A stretch of DNA of 46,924 nt from CBINFS01 sp966250015. Lineage in GTDB: Bacteria > Bacteroidota > Rhodothermia > Rhodothermales > DASSAV01. Location of the stretch: contig CBINFS010000028.1 of assembly GCA_966250015.1 (NCBI GenBank), positions 1 through 46,924 on the forward strand, read 5' to 3'. Position numbers and translations under genes: made by a program. The notes under the pieces were generated by a model. It ran no database searches. It was not told where the DNA came from and saw only the letters and a list, made by a program, of their open reading frames with translations. This document shows positions 30,999 to 39,242 of the stretch, in pieces (within the stretch, counting starts at the first letter, position 1; the number at the start of each line of letters is the position of its first letter).

Positions 30999-32276
30999 AT
31001 GCAAAGGATTTTTGCCGGGCTGGCCTTTTTCGTGCTTGTTTTTTCTTTCGCCGCCTGTACCACCGAGCGCGGTCAGGCCATCGTCTGCGATCCTGACAAC
31101 GGCGGCTTGACGCTGCCGGACGGCTTCTGTGCGGTCGTAGTGGCGGATAGCATAGGCCCGGCGCGCCACATGGCTATTCGGGACAATGGCGATGTATACG
31201 TTGCGCTCCGCAGGGTGACCGGCGGCGGAGGGATCGTGGGATTGCGCGATACGACGGGCGACGGCAAGGCGGACCTCGTGGTCCGTTTCGGCGAATTTCC
31301 GGGATCGGGGATCGGGATCTACGACGGCCACCTCTACTTTGCGCCCGACACGTCGGTCGTCCGATACCGTTTCGACGGCGACGAGCTGGCGCCGCTTCCC
31401 GGGTACGAGCAGATTGCAGGCGGATTCCCGGTACAGGGATTGCACGCCCCCAAGCTGATCGCGCTCGACGGTAAAGGTGGATTGTACGTAAACGTCGGCG
31501 CGCCGTCTAACAACTGCCAGGATGAGAACGTCGCGATCGAGCCTCCGGGGTTCGATCCCTGCCCGGCTGTCGAGCGGCACGCCGGTATCTGGCGCTTCGA
31601 CGCCTCGCGGCCGGGCCAGACGCAGGCCGAGGCCGAACACTACGCCGTCGGCGTGCGCAACTCCGTCGCCATCGCCTGGAACTCCAATATCGACCAGCTT
31701 TACGTGGTCGAGCACGGACGGGACATCCTCAATCAGCAGTGGCCAGAGCTGTACTCTGAAGAGGAAAGCGCCGAGCTACCTGCCGAGCGTTTTCTAATGC
31801 TGGAAGAGGGTAAGGATTACGGCTGGCCGTACTGCTACTACGACCACCTCCAACAGAAGAACGTGCTTTCTCCTGAATACGGTGGGGACGGCACGGAGGT
31901 AGGGAGGTGCAGCGCGTATGCCGACCCGCTGATGGGTTTCCCCGGCCACTACTCGCCAAACGGCCTGACCTTTTATACCAGCGATCAGTTCCCGGAGCGG
32001 TACCGCAATGGCGCCTTCGTGGCCTTCCACGGATCGTGGAACCGCGCACCGTTCGAACAAAAGGGGTTCAACGTCGTCTTCGTCCCGTTTGACGGAAAGG
32101 CGCCTTCGGGAGACTGGGAGGTGTTTGCAGACGGGTTTGCCGGCGTCAGCCCGATTATGAGCGTCAACGAGGCCAAACATCGGCCGATGGACGTCGACGT
32201 CGCGCCGGACGGGTCTCTCTACGTGGTCGATTCGCTCAAAGGGAAGATATGGCGCATCGTTTACCGGGGGCGTTGA
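30999..32276 (+). CDS. Sorbosone dehydrogenase-like beta-propeller lipoprotein
   Basis: A 425-residue exported protein. The signal segment ends FAAC (Cys20), a probable lipidation site. The body is a six-bladed beta-propeller of the PQQ-dependent glucose/sorbosone dehydrogenase family, with PARHMAIRDNGDVYVAL, YAVGVRNSVAIAWN, VVEHGRDILNQQWPELYSEEE, GKDYGWPYCYYD, GFPGHYSPNGLTFY and AFHGSWNRAP near the C-terminal half. Such enzymes oxidise sugars or aldoses and pass electrons to respiratory carriers, but the substrate cannot be read here. GGAG six bases before the ATG supports the start. Confidence 0.85.
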   Translation: MQRIFAGLAFFVLVFSFAACTTERGQAIVCDPDNGGLTLPDGFCAVVVADSIGPARHMAIRDNGDVYVALRRVTGGGGIVGLRDTTGDGKADLVVRFGEFPGSGIGIYDGHLYFAPDTSVVRYRFDGDELAPLPGYEQIAGGFPVQGLHAPKLIALDGKGGLYVNVGAPSNNCQDENVAIEPPGFDPCPAVERHAGIWRFDASRPGQTQAEAEHYAVGVRNSVAIAWNSNIDQLYVVEHGRDILNQQWPELYSEEESAELPAERFLMLEEGKDYGWPYCYYDHLQQKNVLSPEYGGDGTEVGRCSAYADPLMGFPGHYSPNGLTFYTSDQFPERYRNGAFVAFHGSWNRAPFEQKGFNVVFVPFDGKAPSGDWEVFADGFAGVSPIMSVNEAKHRPMDVDVAPDGSLYVVDSLKGKIWRIVYRGR

Positions 32277-32343
32277 GTGCGTGCCCCCGGTGCCCTTTTA
32301 CGAAACGATCGGAAGCCAGGGGGGAGGAATGGATTCCTCTTTT
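32263..32343 (+). terminator. Two terminator-like hairpins at the end of the dehydrogenase gene
   Basis: The first hairpin, ACCGGGGGC / GCCCCCGGT (32263-32291), spans the stop codon and is followed by GCCC and TTTT (32295-32298). The second, GAGGAA-TGGA-TTCCTC (32324-32339), is followed directly by TTTT (32340-32343). Either or both could end transcription. Confidence 0.55.
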
Positions 32344-32502
32344 CCCGTCTTTGGGGGCTATAGACCTTATGTGAGGTACGTCAATCCGGCCATCCCATAG
32401 CTTTACAGTTTTCGGTTTTGTATATTAGAGCTTGTATTGTTTGTACTTACGTCAATACGCCCTGCCTGTATACGGCCATCGGTTTAACCCTCCGGTAATT
32501 GA

Positions 32503-32955
32503 ATGAAAGGAGAGAACGGCCCCCTCACGATACTCGTCGTCGACGATGATGAAGACGATCGGATGATCATCGCGCGCGCTTTGCAGCAGCACCGGGGCCA
32601 GATCGGGGTCGTTGCGGTCAATGACGGGCAGGAAATGGTCGAGTACCTGCGAAGAGAAGGGCCCTACGCCGATGCGCGGAGCTACCCGAGGCCGGCTTTG
32701 ATCCTCCTTGACCTGAACATGCCCCGGATGAACGGGATGGAGGCGCTACGCTTGATCAAATCCGATCCGGAGATGCGCCGCATACCGGTGGTCATCCTGA
32801 CGACTTCCGACGCGGAAGTGGACGTAAAGGAGGCCTACAACGTTGGCGCGAATGCATTCGTAAGGAAACCCGTCACGTTTGCGGGGCTTCGCCAGGCCCT
32901 GGGGCAGGTGAGCGACTTCTGGTTTGACGTGGCCAGGCGGCCATTGGAACGGTAA
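32503..32955 (+). CDS. Single-domain response regulator (Rcp1-like)
   Basis: A 150-residue receiver without an output domain. It has the acidic cluster VVDDDEDD, phosphoacceptor Asp70 (LLDLNMPRMNG), Thr101 and Lys122 (FVRKPVT). The PRMNG loop and the roughly 150-residue length fit the Rcp1/CheY-like group that works with phytochrome-type or hybrid kinases by protein contact. No kinase is adjacent; those at 955 and 45826 are far away. The ATG at 32503 has no strong ribosome site. The upstream region carries TTTTG (32416) and TATTGTTTG (32435), which weakly resembles the Bacteroidota -33/-7 promoter, one base out of register. Confidence 0.88.
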   Translation: MKGENGPLTILVVDDDEDDRMIIARALQQHRGQIGVVAVNDGQEMVEYLRREGPYADARSYPRPALILLDLNMPRMNGMEALRLIKSDPEMRRIPVVILTTSDAEVDVKEAYNVGANAFVRKPVTFAGLRQALGQVSDFWFDVARRPLER

Positions 32956-33049
32956 CTACAGACTCATACCTGATTCTTAAGCCTGGTCCGTTTCCAGCGA
33001 TACTTCATGGAGAGACCGCTGTTGAAAAGACGATCCGTGCAGTGCCGTC

Positions 33050-33244
33050 ATGGAACCCGACCGTGAGACCTACGAGATGATACGGGCGAAAGCCGGTGAG
33101 ATCGAACGCATCATGCGCGATCGATGTCCGGAGAACGAGGCGCGCCGGGAAGCCCAGAGAGCCCTTGCCAGTCTCCTGATGTACGCCGGAAAGAGCCTTG
33201 AAGAGGTCCCCGTCAGCCCCCGCGTCGACGTGCCGGGGATGTGA
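33050..33244 (+). CDS. Possible small protein, 64 aa, unknown
   Basis: A short frame encoding a charged helical peptide, with RDRCPENEARREAQRALASLL in its middle part and a Pro/Val-rich end. Codon use is like the neighbours and the third positions are GC-rich, but the ATG has no ribosome site and I recognise no family. A longer frame on the opposite strand (33005-33289) also overlaps. It could be a real small protein or chance. Confidence 0.4.
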   Translation: MEPDRETYEMIRAKAGEIERIMRDRCPENEARREAQRALASLLMYAGKSLEEVPVSPRVDVPGM

Positions 33245-33386
33245 AATCGCGCCGGGTTTCCCTTTTTCATTTCTCAATTTTTGGCTCATTCCCTTCGTTG
33301 TCTCGTCTCTATCGAACCCTCGTTCATTCAGTTCGTAGAGGATCTGCTTTATTCTTATCGATTGGTATCAGACTGGATTGGCCGGC

Positions 33387-34022
33387 ATGAACGAAGAGAA
33401 GCCCGATCAAAAGATGCTCGACCGCGCGAAGCGGCTTCAGGCGATTGCCCAGAACGGGCTCACGTACGCAAAGGACCAGTATGACGTCGAGCGGTTCGAG
33501 CAGGTGCAGGCGATTGCGGCCGAAATAATGGCCGACCGAACGCCGCAGAGCGTCGAGGAGATCGTGGACATCTTCAGCGATCAGGTCGGGTACGCCACGC
33601 CCAAGGTGGACGTCCGAGGGGTGGTGTTCCGTGACGGCCGGATTCTGCTCGTCCGGGAGCTTGCGGACGGCCTCTGGACGTTACCCGGCGGCTGGGCCGA
33701 TCCGTGTGAATCCCCTCGTGAGGCGGTCGCACGGGAGGTGTACGAGGAGTCGGGATTCGAGGTGGCGCCGACGAAGCTGCTCGCCGTCTACGACCGGAGC
33801 AAACACCCGCACGAGCCGCCATTTGCCTTCCACGTCTACAAGATCTTTATCCGGTGTGAGATCGTGGGAGGGGAGGCGTCCGATAGTAATGAAACGGACG
33901 GGGCCGCGTTCTTCGCGGAGGACGACCTCCCGCCGCTGTCCATTTCCAGGGTTACTGAGGGCCAGATCCACCGCCTTTTTGAGCATTACCGCAACGACGA
34001 CCTGCCGGCCGATTTTGACTGA
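33387..34022 (+). CDS. Nudix hydrolase with helical N-terminal domain
   Basis: A 211-residue Nudix enzyme that cleaves nucleoside diphosphates linked to another group. The N-terminal helical part (about 1-65) is the Nudix_N type, found in ADP-ribose or CDP-choline pyrophosphatase-like members. The catalytic Nudix box is complete: GGWADPCESPREAVAREVYEESGF, with the REVYEE core binding divalent metal. The start ATG at 33387 is favoured over a TTG at 33378. Substrate is not predictable. It stands alone between short spacers. Confidence 0.88.
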   Translation: MNEEKPDQKMLDRAKRLQAIAQNGLTYAKDQYDVERFEQVQAIAAEIMADRTPQSVEEIVDIFSDQVGYATPKVDVRGVVFRDGRILLVRELADGLWTLPGGWADPCESPREAVAREVYEESGFEVAPTKLLAVYDRSKHPHEPPFAFHVYKIFIRCEIVGGEASDSNETDGAAFFAEDDLPPLSISRVTEGQIHRLFEHYRNDDLPADFD

Positions 34023-34135
34023 GGCACGGAACAGGGTGAAAAATCGGCCATCGGAATCGCCATTTTACGTCCCGGTTCCTATTATGCGGTCTGCTCCTGA
34101 AACGGAGCTGTGTTTATCAGCTTGAAAGGACTGGT

Positions 34136-36304
34136 ATGGCTTCTCGATTCTTTTCTATCGCCGCATATACGTGCAGGCTTTTCTTTTTTTTGCTCCTTTT
34201 TGGGAGCACGAAGGTTTTCGGGCAGGGATCGTCCGATCCGGCCGTTCTCGACACCGTCCGGGCGGGCCGGTTCGACAACGGGCGCATGTGGACCTTCGAG
34301 TATCCACCGGTGGACTACTTGAGAGAAACGTACGGGTTCGAGGCCGACGAAGCCTGGTTTGAAAAAGCCCGGCTTGGCGCTCTCCGGATACCGGGGTGCT
34401 CGGCGTCGTTCGTTTCGCCCAACGGGCTCGTCATGACGAATCATCACTGCGCCCGGAGCATTGCGGCAAGGCTCAGTCGGGAAGGGGAGGACCTGCTCAA
34501 CGACGGCTTCTTCGCACGCTCGCTTGACGAAGAGCGCCCGGTCGACAACTTCTACGCCGACCAGCTCATCGCGGTGGCCGACGTGACCGACGAGGTGGCC
34601 GCCGCACTCGACACAGCACAGTCCGACGAGCAAAGGCAGCAAGCTCGGCAATCCGTCTTTTCGGCGATCCAGGCCCGGCTGAAGGCGGAAGCGAGCGGAA
34701 CGGACGACATCGTCGTCCAGATAGTACCGCTCTATAGCGGCGGGCGCTATTCGGCGTATACCTTCCGCCGGTACCACAATCTGAAGCTCGTTTTTGCACC
34801 AGAGCTCAGGCTCGGCAACTTCGGCGGCGAGTGGGACAACTTCTCCTACCCCCGCTACAAGCTCGACGCGACGTTTTTCCGCGTGTACGACGGCGACGAA
34901 CCTCTTAAAAACGAATATTACTTCCGGTGGAGCGAAAGTGGGACCGTACCGGGCGAGCTCGTGTTCGTAGTCGGCAACCCCGGGTCGACCAACCGGCTGG
35001 AGTCCGTCGCCCAGCTCGAATACCGTCGCGACGTTTCCGAAAAGTCCCTGCTGGCCGTCTTGCAAGGCCGGCTCGAAGCGCTCCGTGAGGAGTATGAAGA
35101 ATCGCCCTCGCCGGCGCTCAAGGCTCAGATCCTGAGCATCAGCAACAGCGAAAAGCTGTATCGCGGGCGGGTGGCAGGCCTGAACGACCCCATCCTCATG
35201 GCCCGCCGCGCCGATACCGAACGTCAGTTCCGCGAGGCAATCGCGGCGGACCCGAAACTGCAGTCTTCCTGGGGCGACTTGCTGGACCGGATAGCTGCGC
35301 TCCAGCAGGAGAAAAGGCAGTATGCCGCCGAAGCCGGTGCGTTTAGCGGCTTCCAGCTTCAGTCGTCACTGGAATCCGCCACCCTGCGTCGTGCCGTCCT
35401 GGCGCAGCTTTTTGAGCGCCAGAAAGCGCGTGGTGCTACCGCCGAACAGCTCGACGCCATGAAGCAGCAGATCCTTTCGATCGAGAACCTGCCCGCTAAT
35501 CGCGAGCGTTGGTTCCTCACGGCTCGTCTCGAGCAGATCGCCGCCCACCTGTCCGACGACCCGGCGCTGAGCGCCGTTTTGTCCGGTCGCACCCCCGAAG
35601 CGGTGGCGGCGGACATTCTCGAACGTTCCGTCTTCTCCGATTCGACGTCAATCGCTTCCGCCATCGATGCCGTACCCTCCTCTGATCCTGCGATGGCGCT
35701 GGCCGGCGCGTTAGTCGACCGCTGGACGGCTTACGTGAGCGCAATGACGGCATTCCAGGTGCAGGAGGCCGAGCTGCTCCGTGAACGCGGGCGCGCGCAG
35801 TACGACGTTTTTGGGGCCGACGTGCCGCCCGACGCCACGTTCTCGCTGCGAATTGCCGACGGAATCATTGCGGGCTATCCATACAACGGTACGATAGCCC
35901 CGCCTTACGTCACGTTCTACGGTCTGTACGACCACTACCACTCGTACAAGGGTACGCCGATTGCGGATAGCTGGGACCTGCCCGAGCGCTGGCTTAATGC
36001 GCCGCCTTCGTTCGACCGAAACCTGCCGCTAAACCTTGTCTCGACCAACGACATCGTCGGCGGCAACTCGGGCTCGCCGCTCTTGAACAAGGATCTCGAG
36101 ATCGTCGGCCTCGTCTTTGACGGGAACGTCGAAAGCCTCCCGTCCGCCTTTATCTTCAGCACGGACGGGTCCCGGACGATCGCTGTGGACTCGCGTGGTA
36201 TCCTCGAAGCGTTCGACGACGTCTACGACCTTGACCGACTCGTCGTGGAACTGACTACCGGCGCCCTCGCCGAAACCGAAGAAGAGGCGGACGCCATGCG
36301 GTGA
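34136..36304 (+). CDS. S46-family dipeptidyl-peptidase, DPP7-like
   Basis: A 722-residue secreted serine peptidase of family S46, which removes dipeptides from oligopeptides and feeds amino-acid use. A signal peptide occupies about the first 30 residues (Leu/Phe-rich, ending VFGQG). Catalytic elements are TNHHC (His103/104), EWDNFSYPR (Asp234) and GGNSGSP (Ser645). The residue 18 after Ser645 is Gly (FDGN), the DPP7 pattern with hydrophobic P1 preference; acidic-specific DPP11 enzymes have Arg there. AAAGGA precedes the ATG, and a small hairpin (34093-34108) lies in the leader. Length matches the family. Confidence 0.93.
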   Translation: MASRFFSIAAYTCRLFFFLLLFGSTKVFGQGSSDPAVLDTVRAGRFDNGRMWTFEYPPVDYLRETYGFEADEAWFEKARLGALRIPGCSASFVSPNGLVMTNHHCARSIAARLSREGEDLLNDGFFARSLDEERPVDNFYADQLIAVADVTDEVAAALDTAQSDEQRQQARQSVFSAIQARLKAEASGTDDIVVQIVPLYSGGRYSAYTFRRYHNLKLVFAPELRLGNFGGEWDNFSYPRYKLDATFFRVYDGDEPLKNEYYFRWSESGTVPGELVFVVGNPGSTNRLESVAQLEYRRDVSEKSLLAVLQGRLEALREEYEESPSPALKAQILSISNSEKLYRGRVAGLNDPILMARRADTERQFREAIAADPKLQSSWGDLLDRIAALQQEKRQYAAEAGAFSGFQLQSSLESATLRRAVLAQLFERQKARGATAEQLDAMKQQILSIENLPANRERWFLTARLEQIAAHLSDDPALSAVLSGRTPEAVAADILERSVFSDSTSIASAIDAVPSSDPAMALAGALVDRWTAYVSAMTAFQVQEAELLRERGRAQYDVFGADVPPDATFSLRIADGIIAGYPYNGTIAPPYVTFYGLYDHYHSYKGTPIADSWDLPERWLNAPPSFDRNLPLNLVSTNDIVGGNSGSPLLNKDLEIVGLVFDGNVESLPSAFIFSTDGSRTIAVDSRGILEAFDDVYDLDRLVVELTTGALAETEEEADAMR

Positions 36305-36362
36305 GGTGTGACCCCGGAGCCGCGCACTCAAGACGTGATGAGAAGAGAAGTGTGAAAGCTCA

Positions 36363-36416
36363 GGGACCGGTCCGCATTCTTTTAACTCTTCGAAAGCGGC
36401 CGGTCCCATTGTTTTT
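36363..36416 (+). terminator. Intrinsic terminator after the S46 peptidase
   Basis: GGGACCGG (36363-36370) pairs with CCGGTCCC (36400-36407), extended by CCGC / GCGG inside. GTTTTT (36411-36416) follows. It lies between two converging genes. Confidence 0.8.
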
Positions 36417-36421
36417 CGCTA

Positions 36422-36823
36422 TTAGTGCGTCACGGCGACGGGCAGTTTTTTCGCCTGCTCGATCCATCCCTCGACCTGCGACTGCGAAGGCAGCTGCCGT
36501 ACGATCTTCTTCTCCTGATTGGTTTCCACCATTTTCACGTGAAGGTTGTCGGCACGGCGATGGGAGAGCTCGGCAACCGAATCGACACCCGCAGCTTCAA
36601 GCAGTTCAGAGTATTCAGGTCCGATCCCTTTGATGCGCATCAGGTCGGCATGGTTGACAAATTTGAGGATCAACTTCTCGTCGATGCCGGTTGCGGCGGC
36701 CAGCTCCTGGCGCCCCTTTTTGCTCGCTCCCCGCTCAAGGAGTTTTTCAACCGTACCGACGTTAACCTCTTTGAACTTCTCGGCCAGTTTCGGTCCGATG
36801 CCTTCGATTTCGATTATTTTCAT
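36422..36823 (-). CDS. DUF4332 helix-hairpin-helix protein
   Basis: A 133-residue protein with two tandem helix-hairpin-helix units of the DUF4332 type: IEGIGPKLAEKFKEVNV near the N-terminus and IKGIGPEYSELLEAAGV in the middle (about 64-80). GIGP loops of this kind bind DNA backbone non-specifically in other proteins; the role of DUF4332 is unknown. The C-terminal third (QVEGWIEQAKKLPVAV) is helical. It is transcribed alone, converging on the S46 gene. A similar-length frame on the opposite strand is a shadow. Confidence 0.85.
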   Translation of the reverse strand: MKIIEIEGIGPKLAEKFKEVNVGTVEKLLERGASKKGRQELAAATGIDEKLILKFVNHADLMRIKGIGPEYSELLEAAGVDSVAELSHRRADNLHVKMVETNQEKKIVRQLPSQSQVEGWIEQAKKLPVAVTH

Positions 36824-36913
36824 GGTGAGTGAGGTTTGGTGAGAAGACAGGACACGGGAATAATTAAAAATTCATACCTATAAAAGCAACTGTATTTATG
36901 CCGGAACCAGGAT

Positions 36914-36929
36914 ACCTGTATTTACAGGT
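36914..36929. repeat. Short inverted repeat ACCTGTA-TT-TACAGGT
   Basis: A perfect 7-bp inverted repeat in the spacer between the GH127-like gene end and the start of the DUF4332 gene, both on the minus strand. On the plus strand it is followed by TTTTC. It may be an operator for the DUF4332 gene or a weak terminator. Confidence 0.35.
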
Positions 36930-36955
36930 TTTCGGGTAATACGAACGGTGGCCAG

Positions 36956-38818
36956 TCAGCTCCCGCTCACCTGCACCTTATGCCTCGTCTGCACGCGGGG
37001 GCGGTGGATGGGCTTTTCGCCGTTCCGCATGAAGTTCGGCCACTCCTCGGTCCACTCGCCGTAACCGGTGAACTCACTAATCGGGACGAGTGTGACGGCA
37101 TCGCTTCTCCAGTCGAACAGGGCGGGCAGGCGGTAGTGCGCTTCGGGGATGGCGAACGGGTGCACCTCGCCCAATTCATCGGCCGGCACGCGATAATCGG
37201 AGCCCTTCTGTATCGCCACAGAGACCGGAAGCGCCCTGTTCCACTGCTCGTCAGCGCCGAGAAGAAGCGGGCCGTGGAAGAAGTAGGCGGTGTGGAGGTA
37301 GTCGCCCAGGTCTCGCCGGTCGGTCAATTGGTTACGATTTTCGTCCTCGACGCGCAGCGTAACCGGGAGGTCGAGCTCGACCACGTCGCCGTCCTGCCAG
37401 CTCCGTTCGATCGAGAGGGTGCCGTAGCGAGCTGGTTGTGAAACCTTTTCACTGTTGACGCGGGCCTGCCAGGAATCGGCCCACTCCGGAATCCGGAGGT
37501 GCAGTGTGAACGTCCGGGGTCTGTCGGTGTTGAGGTTCACCTTGATCGATCCGTCCGCCGGGTAGCTCGTTTCGATCTTCAGGTCCACCGGGCGTCCGGC
37601 GACGTCGAGCCGGGTGGAGGCCGGCGTGTAGAAGTTGACCCACAGGTCCGATTCCGTCGCGGCTGCGATGTGCCGGGCCAGGTCGGCGTAGGCAAAGAGC
37701 CCGTGCATGATGCAGCACCACCACGATTCCGAGTACGTGCTTTCGTAGCCATCTGACGTGAGGTGGGCGTGGCCGAAGGCGCCGATGGGCGTCTGGTGGA
37801 AGTTCAGGGCGTTGAGCCAGGTCCGTTCGGCCTCGTCGAGGTACACCGCTTCCTTCGTGATCCGCCACATTTGCAGGTTGAGGCGCAGCCAGTCTACGAC
37901 AGAGCAGCCTTCGGTACGGGCGTCGTCAGGATAAAACTCCGGCACGCCCCCATCCACGGGACGGCTGTGGGCGACGATCTCCTGCCAGTAGGCGTACTTG
38001 AGCCGGTCGAGCAGCTCGGGCTCACCCGTACGCTCGTAGAGCATGCCGAGCCCGGTGAGGGTGTTCAGGTACGAGTGCGAGTGGTACTGGCCAAACGAAG
38101 GGATGAGCGGCACGATGGCACGGGCTGCATCCAGGTGCTTCTTGCTGCCCGATTCATCGTACAGCATCAAAAGCGCTTCGAGGACGCTTGTCTGGTGCGT
38201 CTTGACGAAGTGCCGCCGAACGGACTCATTGTCGTTCCAGTCGATCTTGTCGTCCACCGACCACGGATGTCCTTCGTGGCTCGTCGTCCACTTCGGGATG
38301 TTTGCCGCGAAGTAATCACCGAGCTTTGAGGCGGATTCCAGGAACCGCCGGTCCCCGGAGAGCCGGTAGTACTCGACGAGCCCTATGAGCAGGCGGCCGT
38401 GGCCGAAGTTCTGCCGTCCCCACATGTCCCATCCCTCCGGCTGCTGGTTGCGGCCGAAGGAGCCGTCGGCGTTCTGGTGCTGGAGAATTCGTTCGGCAAC
38501 CGAGTCCAGCTTGGCGGGCCGTTCACCCCTCAGGCGGGCGGCGAGGCTCCATGCGCCGAGCAAGCGGCCAGACACGTCCCCTTCGTATTCCTCGAAGCGT
38601 CGCTGCAACGAAGCGATCCGGGCAACGTCCTGCACGATCAGGTCGAGATCGAATGGCTGGTTCGAGGCCAGCCGGCGCTCGACGAGATTCATTCTTTTTG
38701 CCAGATCGCCTTCGAGCTGAATGTGGTCGGGTGTGCGAAGCGGCTCCTGCGACGCCACATTCGGCGAAAATCCAGGCACGACGAAAAGCAGGAGCAGGAA
38801 GAGGAGAATACCCTTCAT
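36956..38818 (-). CDS. GH127-like beta-L-arabinofuranosidase, secreted
   Basis: A 620-residue glycoside hydrolase of the DUF1680/GH127 group, whose known member releases beta-L-arabinofuranose. A signal peptide covers about residues 1-23. The (alpha/alpha)6 barrel has SGRLLGAWSLA, GHGRLLIGLVEYY, KTHQTSVLEALLMLYD and LNTLTGLGMLYERTG. The metal/catalytic cysteine set is kept as Glu303-x-Cys305 (TEGCSVVDW) and Cys368-Cys369 (SWWCCIMHG), matching the zinc-thiolate centre of the Bifidobacterium enzyme. A beta-sandwich follows (IEWSY-type strands, LHLRIPEWAD). The exact sugar is inferred. It is divergent from the PQQ/cupredoxin gene. Confidence 0.88.
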   Translation of the reverse strand: MKGILLFLLLLFVVPGFSPNVASQEPLRTPDHIQLEGDLAKRMNLVERRLASNQPFDLDLIVQDVARIASLQRRFEEYEGDVSGRLLGAWSLAARLRGERPAKLDSVAERILQHQNADGSFGRNQQPEGWDMWGRQNFGHGRLLIGLVEYYRLSGDRRFLESASKLGDYFAANIPKWTTSHEGHPWSVDDKIDWNDNESVRRHFVKTHQTSVLEALLMLYDESGSKKHLDAARAIVPLIPSFGQYHSHSYLNTLTGLGMLYERTGEPELLDRLKYAYWQEIVAHSRPVDGGVPEFYPDDARTEGCSVVDWLRLNLQMWRITKEAVYLDEAERTWLNALNFHQTPIGAFGHAHLTSDGYESTYSESWWCCIMHGLFAYADLARHIAAATESDLWVNFYTPASTRLDVAGRPVDLKIETSYPADGSIKVNLNTDRPRTFTLHLRIPEWADSWQARVNSEKVSQPARYGTLSIERSWQDGDVVELDLPVTLRVEDENRNQLTDRRDLGDYLHTAYFFHGPLLLGADEQWNRALPVSVAIQKGSDYRVPADELGEVHPFAIPEAHYRLPALFDWRSDAVTLVPISEFTGYGEWTEEWPNFMRNGEKPIHRPRVQTRHKVQVSGS

Positions 38819-39242
38819 GGTGGACTCAATATTTTGGCAATGGTGGAGGATTCAGCGAACGGAATACCCTTTTTACCGAATTGGTGGCGGATAATCAAGT
38901 GTGATTTCTGTGCATGCCTCGTGCGACGGTGGTAATCTTCTCATTAGCCTTTCCAGGCAGGTTTACGAGATAATCACGGATGTAATCGGCACCTGTACCT
39001 GCCGTACCCATATTCAGATAGGAGAGTCATAGAAGGCTACCCCATCGGCCACGTGCCGCAATGTGAGATCGTCGTAACGACAAAGACTGGAGTGCATTAT
39101 AGGGCGGCCTTCACGTACTGAGAATGAAGGACGTGCCGTATCGAAGCGTCATGGCCGGGAATTACCGGCCGAAGCATAGTGTAGCTAATCGTCGGCCGGC
39201 ACGTGAGTCGGTGTTTTTTAATCATTTCCTGGAGAGGTTGAT
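38819..39242. other. Divergent promoter region of the sugar-use genes
   Basis: A 424-bp spacer between the GH127-like gene (minus) and the dehydrogenase fusion (plus). A perfect hairpin GGCCGG-GAATTA-CCGGCC lies at 39153-39170. No gene is supported; promoters are expected but not placed. Confidence 0.4.
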
